From Thiofilum sp. (GTDB taxonomy: Bacteria > Pseudomonadota > Gammaproteobacteria > Thiotrichales > Thiotrichaceae), in the NCBI RefSeq assembly GCF_016711335.1, contig NZ_JADJTF010000001.1:124001-188000 (forward strand): a stretch of 64,000 bases of DNA, written 5' to 3'. A program made the translations under genes and the position numbers. The notes beneath the pieces were generated by a model that saw only the letters and a list, made by a program, of their open reading frames with translations, was not told the origin of the DNA and did no database searches. Below are positions 18,203-26,279 of the stretch, piece after piece; positions within the stretch are counted from its first letter, which is position 1; every line of letters begins with the position of its first letter.

Positions 18203-18838
18203 CTATCCTCCCTCACTCCCTGTACTCACCGGACTAGGATTAACCGAAGCAGATTCCGCAGCCCCACGATCTAACCGTGACCACACAGACCGCTCCTGTT
18301 CTTTAAAAGCATGCACATAATACGAACTAGGAATCTCCGCCATTTGACCAATCAATAAAGCGCGGGTTTTATCTCGATAATCCTGACCTAAGGTTTCCGT
18401 TAAACTATTCGCTAATAAAAAACGCTGAGTGACCTCTAAACGACTTTGAAATAAGGTGAGCTGCGCTAAGGTTTTACCGTACAAATAGAAATTAATGCCC
18501 GCAATAAACTCAATCAGCCCACCACTCACCAACGTAATCGTCGAAACCCGCTCTATATTCCACAACATAAAACCAATGGCGGCCAAAAAAAACAGTAACC
18601 CTGCCATACTTGCCACTAATGCCCAACGGAAACTCCGTTGTGCCTGAATCAGGGAAAGATCATAAAATCGACTTAATAGCTCAATCTGCGAGGCGGCAAT
18701 ACTGGTCACATCGTCTTTTTCAGCGGCCGATAAACGCTCAAGGGCTTGCTGAGCAGCTTTAGACACCGTGGCTTGTTGTTGGGCATCGTTACCTAAGATA
18801 CGATTAAAGTACCCCTCTTTAGCGGTGCTGTCCTGCAT
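18203..18838 (-). CDS. TRADD-N-associated two-TM membrane domain protein
   Basis: A 211-residue protein with two membrane helices (WALVASMAGLLFFLAAIGFML at about 72-94, TLVSGGLIEFIAGINFYLYGK at about 102-122) between soluble helical parts. RSFRWALVAS, INFYLYGKTLAQL and RLEVTQRFLLANS match what I recall of the cyanobacterial TRADD-N-associated transmembrane domain described in bacterial conflict systems. The N-terminal 65 residues are polar and helical. It lies upstream of the SEFIR-STAND gene on the same strand with a 98-bp gap; GC content is lower than in that gene. A membrane effector or anchor role is inferred from family context. The family call is from memory of the pattern. Confidence 0.75.
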   Translation of the reverse strand: MQDSTAKEGYFNRILGNDAQQQATVSKAAQQALERLSAAEKDDVTSIAASQIELLSRFYDLSLIQAQRSFRWALVASMAGLLFFLAAIGFMLWNIERVSTITLVSGGLIEFIAGINFYLYGKTLAQLTLFQSRLEVTQRFLLANSLTETLGQDYRDKTRALLIGQMAEIPSSYYVHAFKEQERSVWSRLDRGAAESASVNPSPVSTGSEGG

Positions 18839-18900
18839 GATCTCTCCCCCTATAAACGCTAATTAACTGATTCTCCTAGCACAGTATAAACCGCGCCATA

Positions 18901-18933
18901 AAAAAAAGCCCAACACAAGGTCGGGCTTTTTCA
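18901..18933 (-). terminator. Rho-independent terminator of sucA
   Basis: On the minus strand AAAAAGCCC, loop, GGGCTTTTTTT: a 9-bp stem ending in a U run, about 30 bp beyond the sucA stop. A textbook intrinsic terminator. Confidence 0.88.
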
Positions 18934-18961
18934 TCGCTTTATTAAACTACAATCAGCTAGC

Positions 18962-21760
18962 TTACTCTGGAGTCGTTAAGCCTAATGCTTCAGCGACTAG
19001 CGCACGTTGTTGTCTTTGATGCACATAGAGCGAACCGACCGCAGGTGCAGCGGAGGAGGGACGGCTCACGCAAGTAATTTCAGCCGCATCAAATACCTCG
19101 AAGCGGTGACGGATACCGTCCCATGCACCTTGGTTGACTGGCTCTTCCTGACACCACAAGACGGTTTTCATATTAGCGTACTGACGTACTACTTGATTCA
19201 ACTCCACCGCTGGGAAAGGATAGAGTTGCTCAATGCGCACAATCGCTACATTTTCAAGGTTTTGCTTACGACGCTCTTCTAATAGATCGTAGTAAACCTT
19301 ACCGCTACACATGACTACGCGCTCTACTTTTGCCTTAGCCTCTGGTGTAACTGCATCCACATCATCAATGACAACTTGGAACTGACCTTCGGTAAAATCT
19401 TTTAGATCATTCACCGCAAGTGGATGACGTAATAAGCTCTTTGGTGTGAATACAATCAAAGGTTTACGATAATTACGGTGTACTTGACGACGTAACATAT
19501 GGAAGGTTTGAGCAGGGGTAGAAGGCACTACAATCTGCATATTTTCTTGCGCACACAACTGCACAAAACGCTCTAAACGGGCTGAAGAGTGTTCTGGACC
19601 TTGACCTTCAAAGCCGTGAGGTAAGAACATCACTAAACCGCACAAACGGTTCCACTTTTGCTCACCTGAGCTAATGAATTGGTCAATCACCACTTGAGCG
19701 CCATTCACGAAGTCACCGAATTGAGCCTCCCAAATTACGAGGGAAGTAGGCTCGGCCGTGGCATAGCCGTATTCAAAGGCAAGTACCGCTTCTTCCGATA
19801 ATACCGAATCAATAACGATGAAATTACCTTGATTAGGGGCAACGTGTTTTAACGGAACCCATTGCTGGCGTTGCTTTTGATTATGCAGTACCGCATGGCG
19901 ATGTGAGAACGTACCACGACCACAGTCTTGACCTGATAAGCGAACATTAATGCCCTCTTCCACTAAGGTGGCATAGGCTAAGGTTTCGCCAAAGCCCCAA
20001 TCGGCTGGCTTCTCACCACGTCCCATTTCAGCGCGTGCTTCAAATACTTTAAGCACACGAGGATGCACGGCGAAATCACTAGGAATTTGACTAATCCAAG
20101 CTTCACTGATTGCCTTAATACGCTCAGCGGTGTAAGTAGTGTTTACTTGATCACGCCATTTACCGTCGAGGTAAGTTTTCCAATGCGTTTGGAGTGCAGG
20201 CGGTAAACCTGTGTTGTGATAATTTTCACAGACTACATCGCCATTTTCTAAATGAGCGCGATAGGCTTTTACCATACCGTCGGCTTCTTCTTGGGTCAGT
20301 ACGCCTTCCGCTACTAATTTATTCGCATACTGAGTACGCGTAGTGGCTAAGTTACGGATAATGTCGTACATCACCGGTTGAGTCATGGCTGGCTCATCCG
20401 CTTCGTTATGACCTAAACGGCGATAACAAACTAAATCCACCACCACATCCTTACGGAAGCGATCACGATATTCAGCAGCTAATTGTGCTACATAGATAAC
20501 CGCTTCTGGATCATCACCATTGACGTGGAAAATCGGTGCATTGATCATTTTCGCTACGTCGGTGGGATAATAAGTAGAGCGACTATCCGCCACGGTACTG
20601 GTGGTGAAACCCACTTGGTTATTAATGACTACATGGATCGTGCCGTGTGTACGATAACCACGCGTTTGTGCCATATTGAAGGTTTCCATGACCACGCCTT
20701 GACCTGCAAACGCAGCATCACCGTGAATCACAATACCGAGCACTTCTGTACCTGTTGTGTCACCACGACGGTCTTGACGGGCACGTACTGAACCTTCTAC
20801 TACGGGGCTAACGATTTCTAAGTGGGAGGGGTTAAAGGCTAAGGCCATATGTACCGAACCACCGGGGGTTTGTACATCGGAGGAGTAACCTTTATGGTAT
20901 TTCACGTCGCCTGTGAAATGAGGATCTTCAACTTTACCTTCAAACTCAGCGAATAACACACCAGAAGGCTTGCACATCACATTAATTAAGACGTTTAAGC
21001 GGCCACGGTGTGCCATACCAAAGACAACTTCTTTAGCTCCAAATTCACCGCATTTTTGCACCATCGTTTTGAGCATTGGAATGAGGCTTTCACCGCCTTC
21101 TAAACCGAAACGCTTTTGACCGACATAGCGACGATGTAAATATTGCTCAAATACTTCAGCAGCGGTGACATGACGTAATAAAGTTTTACGATCATCCGCC
21201 GTTAAATTGGCACGCCCCAAACTTAATTCAATACGCTTTTGTAACCAGCGCTTTTCTTCTTCATCCATAATGTGCATGTATTCAAAACCAATACTACGCA
21301 CATAGATCTGCTTTAAGGCACTAATAATATTAGTGAGGGTAGGTTTTGCAGAGATATTAAAAGAACCCGGATCAAATACGGTTTCACCATCAACACCCAC
21401 TAATTGATGATGCTCTAAAGTGAGTTGGGGGACTTCTTGCTTATAAGCATAGCTACCTAAAGGGTTAGTATCAGCTTGGAAATGCCCCAGATTACGGTAA
21501 GCATTGATCAAGCGAGATACTTTCACTTGCATGCTGCGGCGTTCTAGAGCTTCTGGTCCTTCAGCAGCTAACTGTTGGAAAGAGTTAGTACGAGCCGTAT
21601 TAAATAGGCTGTGGTCTAAACCACTGAAATACTCACGCCACTCAGCAGACATCGACTCCGGTGCTTGTTGGTATTGGAGGTACATCTGCTCTAAAAAGAG
21701 CGCATGTTCGCCATCTAAAAAGGTTTCGTCTAATGAACCTAGACTTTGGTGATTATTCAT
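18962..21760 (-). CDS. sucA: 2-oxoglutarate dehydrogenase E1 component
   Basis: Thiamine-diphosphate dependent E1 of the 2-oxoglutarate dehydrogenase complex (TCA cycle), decarboxylating 2-oxoglutarate and loading the succinyl group on the E2 lipoyl. The length of 932 residues matches E. coli SucA (933). N-terminal YLQYQQAPESMSAEWREYF is the conserved E1o helix; FGMAHRGRLNVL, IHGDAAFAGQGVVMET and HVVINNQVGFTT hold the ThDP-binding motif; FLPHGFEGQGPEHSSARLER is the C-terminal signature. The RBS GGAGTAGGATGG directly precedes the ATG. Unusually, sucB does not follow: an intrinsic terminator ends the gene and the next gene is the accessory TRADD-associated protein. Confidence 0.97.
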   Translation of the reverse strand: MNNHQSLGSLDETFLDGEHALFLEQMYLQYQQAPESMSAEWREYFSGLDHSLFNTARTNSFQQLAAEGPEALERRSMQVKVSRLINAYRNLGHFQADTNPLGSYAYKQEVPQLTLEHHQLVGVDGETVFDPGSFNISAKPTLTNIISALKQIYVRSIGFEYMHIMDEEEKRWLQKRIELSLGRANLTADDRKTLLRHVTAAEVFEQYLHRRYVGQKRFGLEGGESLIPMLKTMVQKCGEFGAKEVVFGMAHRGRLNVLINVMCKPSGVLFAEFEGKVEDPHFTGDVKYHKGYSSDVQTPGGSVHMALAFNPSHLEIVSPVVEGSVRARQDRRGDTTGTEVLGIVIHGDAAFAGQGVVMETFNMAQTRGYRTHGTIHVVINNQVGFTTSTVADSRSTYYPTDVAKMINAPIFHVNGDDPEAVIYVAQLAAEYRDRFRKDVVVDLVCYRRLGHNEADEPAMTQPVMYDIIRNLATTRTQYANKLVAEGVLTQEEADGMVKAYRAHLENGDVVCENYHNTGLPPALQTHWKTYLDGKWRDQVNTTYTAERIKAISEAWISQIPSDFAVHPRVLKVFEARAEMGRGEKPADWGFGETLAYATLVEEGINVRLSGQDCGRGTFSHRHAVLHNQKQRQQWVPLKHVAPNQGNFIVIDSVLSEEAVLAFEYGYATAEPTSLVIWEAQFGDFVNGAQVVIDQFISSGEQKWNRLCGLVMFLPHGFEGQGPEHSSARLERFVQLCAQENMQIVVPSTPAQTFHMLRRQVHRNYRKPLIVFTPKSLLRHPLAVNDLKDFTEGQFQVVIDDVDAVTPEAKAKVERVVMCSGKVYYDLLEERRKQNLENVAIVRIEQLYPFPAVELNQVVRQYANMKTVLWCQEEPVNQGAWDGIRHRFEVFDAAEITCVSRPSSAAPAVGSLYVHQRQQRALVAEALGLTTPE

Positions 21761-22113
21761 CCATCCTACTCCGAGCTAGTGCTTTTAAGTGTCAACAGTT
21801 AGCTATTGTTGAACAATGTTTCTTTGAAGAGTCAAGGCGCAACATTATAGGCTAAAAGAGATATATTGAAAGATGCAGGAAGCAGAAATCTGCAATTTGA
21901 TGCGGTAAAGCGCCCAGTTTCACGAGTTTTTTATCCATCCCACGGGGCAAGACACTGCTTTAAAAAGGCTTAAAGCTGATAGGAGAATTAGGAGCAGTTT
22001 TATAAGATTGTCGACATCTTATCTTTTTTAATGCAAAGCAAGCTTTACATGACCTACTTTGCACCCTCATTTAAGATCGTCTTCCTGCCCTAAAACGGAA
22101 TTAATGATAGCAA
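21761..22113. other. Intergenic region upstream of sucA
   Basis: About 350 bp without a convincing gene. It should carry the sucA promoter. A near-palindrome (ATAAGAT...ATCTTAT around a central GTCGAC, 22002-22022) followed by CTTTTTT looks like an intrinsic terminator on the plus strand, although no plus-strand gene precedes it. Confidence 0.4.
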
Positions 22114-22380
22114 CTAAACTGCAAAAATAGTCGCCACAATGAGTAGTACCAGCACTGCGCTTAACACTAAATTGAGCAATATAGTATTACTTAAATCCGC
22201 TACATGCTCTGGTACTAGCGGTATATAGACTTCAGCAATATCAGCAGCCGGAATACGCAATTCTCGATGCCAACATTCACGAATGTCATGCAATATTAAA
22301 AAAGTCCCCACCTGCTCTACTTCACTCGCATGATAGGTTGTGCCATTTTTCAAACTGACGGTGTATCTCATTTTCATCAT
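22114..22380 (-). CDS. Small tail-anchored protein of unknown function
   Basis: An 88-residue protein with a beta-rich soluble part (MRYTVSLKNGTTYHASEVE, FLILHDIRECWHREL, IPAADIAEVYIPL) and one C-terminal membrane helix (NLVLSAVLVLLIVATIFAV). The soluble part resembles small proteins carrying a short strand-strand module; I do not know the family. ATG choices at residues 1, 2 and 4 are equivalent. It stands alone between the sucA upstream region and the DUF486 gene. Confidence 0.6.
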   Translation of the reverse strand: MMKMRYTVSLKNGTTYHASEVEQVGTFLILHDIRECWHRELRIPAADIAEVYIPLVPEHVADLSNTILLNLVLSAVLVLLIVATIFAV

Positions 22381-22414
22381 GGGTCGCCACTCAACTCATA
22401 CTCGTTTGCTATTG

Positions 22415-22443
22415 ACTCTAATCATCGAGCCCTTGATTAGAGT
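22415..22443. terminator. Inverted repeat downstream of the DUF486 gene
   Basis: Perfect 10-bp inverted repeat ACTCTAATCA / TGATTAGAGT with a 9-base loop. No U run follows on the minus strand. It may end the DUF486 transcript or be a regulatory hairpin. Confidence 0.35.
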
Positions 22444-22533
22444 GCCCCTTTTGTCATAGCTAAACATCACTAGCTGTCTTGCTTAGTGTCGAGCACGCAT
22501 TCAGAATGTAAGATGAATACCGACCTAATAAAC

Positions 22534-22884
22534 TTAAACGATTTTACTTCTAAACATAAAGTAAACAGCACCGACTAGACATAACCCCGCCCATAAGTAG
22601 TCTAGCTTTAAAGGCTCTTTGAGGTAATACACCGAAAAGGGCACAAACACCGCTAAGGTAATCACCTCTTGAATAATTTTTAATTGTCCTACATTGAGCA
22701 CGGTATAGCCAATACGGTTAGCTGGGACTTGGAGTAGATATTCAAATAGCGCAATGCCCCAACTAATCAAAGCTGCAATCACCCAAGGCTTATTATTCAG
22801 CTCTTTTAGGTGCGCATACCAAGCAAAAGTCATAAAGATATTGCTGCATATGAGTAAGCTAATAGTGACAACAATCGGATTCAT
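22534..22884 (-). CDS. DMT superfamily small membrane protein (DUF486)
   Basis: A 116-residue integral membrane protein with four predicted helices. The N-terminus NPIVVTISLLICSNIFMTFA, the phrase WYAHLKELNNKPW, the middle EYLLQVPANRIGY and the end LWAGLCLVGAVYFMFRSK are characteristic of the DUF486 family, a half-size relative of drug/metabolite transporters. Substrate unknown. The RBS TTAGGGG precedes the ATG. It follows the broken AAA-ATPase fragment on the same strand, without an obvious link. Confidence 0.87.
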   Translation of the reverse strand: MNPIVVTISLLICSNIFMTFAWYAHLKELNNKPWVIAALISWGIALFEYLLQVPANRIGYTVLNVGQLKIIQEVITLAVFVPFSVYYLKEPLKLDYLWAGLCLVGAVYFMFRSKIV

Positions 22885-22910
22885 CGCTAGCCCCTAAGAA
22901 ATGAAGCGGG

Positions 22911-23207
22911 CTATTGTGCAAGAAGGATTAGGTGCTCGACAAGCTGAGATTGTAGTGCCGTGATTTGATCGTTAAGTTGGGGAAGGATTTGCTCACGAAG
23001 CTGTTCTAGATACAAACCGCGAATCACTAGATTAGGAATAGCCAATACTAAACGTCCCATACTATCCACATTCGCAATGGTCAGTACCCCGAAGAAATAC
23101 AAAAGCGATACCATATAGCGTGGGTCTTGTTGCACACGTTGCAGTTGCTCTACACCAAATGAGGTTTCAAGTTGGATTAAAGTACTGGGCTGTGTATCGT
23201 CTAACAT
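22911..23207 (-). pseudogene. Fragment of an AAA-ATPase-like/PD-(D/E)XK protein
   Basis: A 98-residue frame whose middle (YMVSLLYFFGVLTIANV, LVLAIPNLVIRGLYLEQLRE) matches the segment that joins the AAA-ATPase-like domain to the C-terminal PD-(D/E)XK nuclease domain in proteins of about 500-570 residues. The Walker motifs and the nuclease domain are both absent, so this is an internal remnant with a chance ATG and stop. It lies at the border of the Arc/P63C/hicAB accessory segment. Confidence 0.65.
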
Positions 23208-23236
23208 GGTAACGGACTCTTAAACCACGAATTTGC

Positions 23237-23407
23237 TTACGCCGCTTGAACTACTTCCTCTCGCTCTTTATCCCTCTTTTCTTTCAAGATACTTAAAATT
23301 TCAGCATTGATACTTCGATCATGAGATTTTGCTTCATCAGCAAGCCATTTCTTCAACGCTAAATCCATTCTTAGGGTGTAACTCAATCGTCCTTGGAGTG
23401 ACTTCAT
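23237..23407 (-). CDS. Arc-family ribbon-helix-helix DNA-binding protein
   Basis: A 56-residue protein translated by hand: MKSLQGRLSYTLRMDLALKK at the start, then WLADEAKSHDRSINAEILSI. A beta strand followed by two helices with RSINAEIL is the Arc/MetJ ribbon-helix-helix pattern. It faces away from a second Arc-like gene 84 bp further on; TGACTT half-sites in between overlap its start codon. A repressor of the divergent P63C-side genes is a plausible role. Confidence 0.7.
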   Translation of the reverse strand: MKSLQGRLSYTLRMDLALKKWLADEAKSHDRSINAEILSILKEKRDKEREEVVQAA

Positions 23408-23444
23408 TTTAAAGTCAAAATGTCATGACCTTATTTTGAAGTCA
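23399..23444. promoter_or_regulatory. TGACTT/AAGTCA repeats, candidate Arc operator
   Basis: Three copies of the hexamer: TGACTT at 23399-23404, AAGTCA at 23412-23417 (inverted to the first) and AAGTCA at 23439-23444. They lie over the start of the minus-strand Arc-like gene and in the divergent promoter region. Ribbon-helix-helix dimers bind such short spaced half-sites. Confidence 0.4.
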
Positions 23445-23491
23445 ATAACGACTGATAGATTTTTGATTTCATTTTGCTATCATCTAGCACC

Positions 23492-23653
23492 ATGACAATG
23501 CAGAAAACAACCCTACGCTTACCTCAAGACTTACATCAGCAAATAATTGAAGCAGCCCGCCACTCAGGTAGTAGCATGAATGCTGAGATTATTGCAAGAT
23601 TAAGAGTTACTTTTGACGGACTTTCCGAGAATTTCAAATTTGAATTTTCTTAA
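23492..23653 (+). CDS. Arc-like DNA-binding protein, possibly cut short by an in-frame stop
   Basis: Translated by hand: 53 residues starting MTMQKTTLRLPQDLHQQIIE and containing the Arc-type helix SGSSMNAEIIARL. The frame does not die after the TAA at 23651-23653: in the same frame another 30 codons follow (GLSDSEGLTEAQEKRVREIF and onwards) to a stop at 23744-23746, directly before the RBS of the P63C gene. The C-terminal piece looks like a normal amphipathic helical tail. Either the gene ends at 53 residues or it has suffered a nonsense mutation. Confidence 0.6.
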   Translation: MTMQKTTLRLPQDLHQQIIEAARHSGSSMNAEIIARLRVTFDGLSENFKFEFS

Positions 23654-23756
23654 AATATCAACGGCTTATCGGACTCTGAAGGTTTAACCGAGGCTCAGGA
23701 GAAGCGTGTTAGAGAAATCTTTGCTGAGATGATGAACCGGATTTAAAAGAGGGTAT

Positions 23757-24665
23757 ATGACCGACCAACTCCGACAAAAAGCCACCCACACGGGCGAACT
23801 TCGCATAGGCGATATAGTTATTCCCTGCCATGTTTTAGCCGATGGACGCAGGGTTATTTCTGGGCGTGGAATGCAAAATTCTCTAGGATTTTCAAGGGCT
23901 GCCTCCGGGTTGGCACTCACCCAATTAGTAGATAACAAACTTAAGCCATTCCTCTCTGCTCTCGTCATAGACCAGCTCAAAAATCCCGTTGTTTTTGACC
24001 GGGTAGGCAGCGGTGGTTCAGCTCCAGAAACTTATGGCTTTGATGCTACTCTTTTAATTGATCTCAGTGACGCCCTCATCGAGGCTAGAAAAGTAGAAGG
24101 CTTATTGGGAAAAACTCAACAAACCTATGCAGATTATGCAGAAGTCATTATTCGATCAGTCGCTAAAGTAGGGATCATTGCCCTCATAGATGAGGCAACA
24201 GGCTATCAAGAAGTACGTAGAAAAGACGCACTCCAAGAATATCTGGATAAAATCCTTAGCAAAGAACTAGCGGCATGGGCAAAGAAATTCCCGGATGAGT
24301 TTTATAAAAATATCTATGCGTTAAGAGGCTGGCAATGGCAGGGTATGACCGTGAACCGCTACAGCGTAGTAGCCCATTATACCAATGACCTTGTGTATGA
24401 GCGTATGGCTCCCGGATTACTCAAAGAACTGCAAGAACGTAGCCCTAAAAATAGTAGCGGTGAGCGTCCCCATAAACTCCACCAGTGGCTCAATACTGAT
24501 ATTGGTAATCCTATGTTAGCCCAACACTTGTATACTATTATCAACTTTCAAAAATTAGCCATTGCTAACGGCTATAGCTGGGAAAAGTTTTTAAAAATGG
24601 TAGATCAAATCATGCCTAAAAAAGGTAATACTTTAGAGCTACTATTACCCGATACTGATACCTAA
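23757..24665 (+). CDS. P63C domain protein, phage-related
   Basis: A 302-residue protein. The N-terminal half has GELRIGDIVIPCHVLADGRR and SGRGMQNSLGF, typical of proteins carrying the P63C domain; the C-terminal half (about 150-280) carries the domain itself, with EVRRKDALQEYLDKIL, ELAAWAKKFPDEFYKNIY and NRYSVVAHYTNDLVYERMAP. P63C proteins occur in phages and mobile elements; a DNA-linked role is often assumed but the function is not settled. The RBS AGAGGG precedes the ATG. It follows the Arc-like gene and precedes hicA by 29 bp. Confidence 0.85.
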   Translation: MTDQLRQKATHTGELRIGDIVIPCHVLADGRRVISGRGMQNSLGFSRAASGLALTQLVDNKLKPFLSALVIDQLKNPVVFDRVGSGGSAPETYGFDATLLIDLSDALIEARKVEGLLGKTQQTYADYAEVIIRSVAKVGIIALIDEATGYQEVRRKDALQEYLDKILSKELAAWAKKFPDEFYKNIYALRGWQWQGMTVNRYSVVAHYTNDLVYERMAPGLLKELQERSPKNSSGERPHKLHQWLNTDIGNPMLAQHLYTIINFQKLAIANGYSWEKFLKMVDQIMPKKGNTLELLLPDTDT

Positions 24666-24694
24666 CAGGCATTAAATCAGCGAGGACTAGGCGA

Positions 24695-24880
24695 ATGAAA
24701 GTCTCCGAACTTTTGCGACTTCTAGCCGATGATGGTTGGTACTTAGACCGTCAACGAGGCAGCCACCGTCAGTTTCATCACCCTACTAAATCCGGTACAG
24801 TGACTGTAGCGGGCAAGCCCAGTCTAGACGTACCCGCTGGCACACTTAACAGCGTACTCAAACAAGCAGGACTAAAATAA
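24695..24880 (+). CDS. hicA: HicA mRNA interferase toxin
   Basis: A 61-residue double-stranded RNA-binding-like toxin. KVSELLRLLADDGWYLDRQR and GSHRQFHHPTKSGTVTV hold the conserved Gly-Ser-His, with catalytic His (about residue 24), and GTLNSVLKQAGL is the usual C-terminal helix. HicA cleaves mRNA when not bound by HicB. It sits 11 bp before hicB, in the common toxin-first order. Confidence 0.94.
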   Translation: MKVSELLRLLADDGWYLDRQRGSHRQFHHPTKSGTVTVAGKPSLDVPAGTLNSVLKQAGLK

Positions 24881-24891
24881 GGAAAATCACC

Positions 24892-25110
24892 ATGTACTAT
24901 ACCGTGATCATTGAACAAGGCGAAACCAGCTTTGGCGCATCCGTACCCGATTTACCCGGCTGCATTGCCGTAGGTGAAACCGAAGGCGAAGTACTGGAAC
25001 TCATCCGTGAAGCTATCCAATTTCATTTAGAAGATTTATCCGCTAGCGGTGAGCAAATCCCCCCGCCCGTCTCTAAAAGCGTAGTGGTAGAAGTGCCTTT
25101 AGCGGCATGA
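24892..25110 (+). CDS. hicB: HicB antitoxin
   Basis: A 72-residue HicB with the partial RNase H-like fold: YTVIIEQGETSFGASVPDLP, GCIAVGETEGEVLELIREAI and FHLEDLSASGEQIPPP. It is the short form without a C-terminal helix-turn-helix or ribbon-helix-helix domain, so autoregulation may need another factor. The RBS AAGGAAA precedes the ATG. It is co-transcribed with hicA. Confidence 0.93.
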   Translation: MYYTVIIEQGETSFGASVPDLPGCIAVGETEGEVLELIREAIQFHLEDLSASGEQIPPPVSKSVVVEVPLAA

Positions 25111-25159
25111 ACTCACTATGGTACAAAGCCGCTTCCCTACCGAGGTGCGGCTAAATCAC

Positions 25160-25513
25160 TTAAAACTTGCGATTTTTCGGGGCTTGTACCAGTTTGTACT
25201 GGCCCGCATCATTACTTTTAATTGAAGGAATGAAATGAATCATCTTTAGGCTAGTACGATCTATGGTAAAAATAGAGGTAGCCACCCCACCTAGTGAATC
25301 ATCTACGAATCTCACATCATTAGGACTGAACTTAGCAGCATAAGTAGCAATCTTGCCCGTCCCGTAGTCCATCGTAGCCCGCCCTGCATCTTCATCGAGC
25401 GTCACTTTAAATAAGCGATTCTCAGAAAATTGACAATCCAAATACACCGGATTAGCAGCAAAAGCACTAGACGTTAATACAGCAAGTCCTATCATGACTC
25501 ATAGTTTTCTCAT
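25160..25513 (-). pseudogene. Exported small protein with a stop at codon 5
   Basis: The natural start appears to be the ATG at 25513, six bases after a strong RBS (AGGAG). Reading on: M-R-K-L-stop-V-M-I-G-L-A-V-L-T-S-S-A-F-A-A, so a TGA interrupts what would be a proper signal peptide; TGG (Trp) is the one-base alternative. The frame then runs to a 111-residue product from a second ATG at 25495, still with a short signal-like start. The mature part (VYLDCQFSENRLFKVTLDED, FIPSIKSNDAGQYKLV) looks like a small beta-rich periplasmic protein of unknown family. Translation could restart at 25495, but that ATG has no RBS. Confidence 0.6.
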
Positions 25514-25611
25514 TACATCTCCTAAATTAACCGCTATTTAGTGGCGGTTAAACAATAGCCTAATTTATAGGAGAGGGTAAAAGATGTGGTAAACCTACTT
25601 ATTACTTATAA

Positions 25612-25785
25612 GGCACACCAAAAGTCGTCACTACGGGGTCAATCGCCTTTGTTTGGAAGGGAATTTCAATAAAATGGGAAGGTAACAATAACATTTCGCC
25701 CCGCAGGTAGTTGAGCAATATAACGAATGCGCCCTGCATCCATAGCTAAATTACCAAAGGAAAAATCGCCGCTATTTGATTTTCA
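25612..25785 (-). pseudogene. Possible decayed coding remnant
   Basis: Minus-strand translation gives GDFSFGNLAMDAGRIRYIAQ followed by LPAG, then a change of frame and MLLLPSHFIEIPFQTKAIDP ending VVTTFGVPYK and a stop. The two pieces join only through a frameshift and have no start. The protein-like composition suggests decay, not chance; no family recognised. Confidence 0.3.
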
Positions 25786-25788
25786 TAA

Positions 25789-25944
25789 AGCATTAGAGCT
25801 TATAGGCTCCTACAAAGTAATGCTAACACCGCTGAACCTAAAAGCCTACTCTGCTCCTCGCTCAAACTCGCCCAAGCTATGCAGCTTCCTGAAGCGCAGC
25901 AAATTGCAGCTATTTTGCAACATTTTGACTGGAAGTGTGACTAA
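25789..25944 (+). pseudogene. Possible gene remnant ending in a hairpin
   Basis: Plus-strand frame without a normal start: IRAYRLLQSN, then KLAQAMQLPEAQQIAAILQH and FDWKCD before a TAA. It reads like the C-terminal helical end of a real protein. An inverted repeat GTGTGAC / GTCACAC (25935-25941 / 25949-25955) straddles the stop, as at a gene end. The rest of 25514-26117 shows nothing convincing. Confidence 0.3.
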
Positions 25945-26117
25945 ACTGGTCACACCTAGCGCTCCTTCAGCCTTATGCAAAATCTGAATAAGCAATTCCA
26001 AATTTCTTACTTCCCTTTTAAGAAAAACCACGCTAAATTCACGCACATAGCTAGTTCAAAAATGACTCACCGCGAGTCCTTAGTGGTAACTAGCTTTAAA
26101 CCTAGGGAGGAATTACT

Positions 26118-26270
26118 ATGAAAGCGTTTCTTGAAGTGTGGCGACGTATTCTGAATGCACTAGCCATCAACAATGCCAGCGATCATCTCAGCCAAGCCCG
26201 CAAACTAACACTGCTATCCCAAACAACTGCCTCTACTAAAACAACTAACCCTAAATCCTCATTAGCTTAA
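26118..26270 (+). CDS. Small protein of unknown function (50 residues)
   Basis: A short frame with a very strong RBS (GGGAGGA, 5-6 bases from the ATG). The product has an amphipathic first helix (MKAFLEVWRRILNALAINNA), a second helical stretch (SDHLSQARKLTLLSQ) and a Ser/Thr-rich tail. No signal peptide or cysteine. A hairpin follows the stop. It may be co-regulated with the glycine-rich gene downstream; function unknown. Confidence 0.55.
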   Translation: MKAFLEVWRRILNALAINNASDHLSQARKLTLLSQTTASTKTTNPKSSLA

Positions 26271-26279
26271 ATGTTTCTA

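Noticed and set aside
25727..25987. 86-codon plus-strand frame in the decayed region
   Set aside because: Another frame of the same strand (25789-25944) reads much more like protein; this one lacks an RBS and has no plausible composition.
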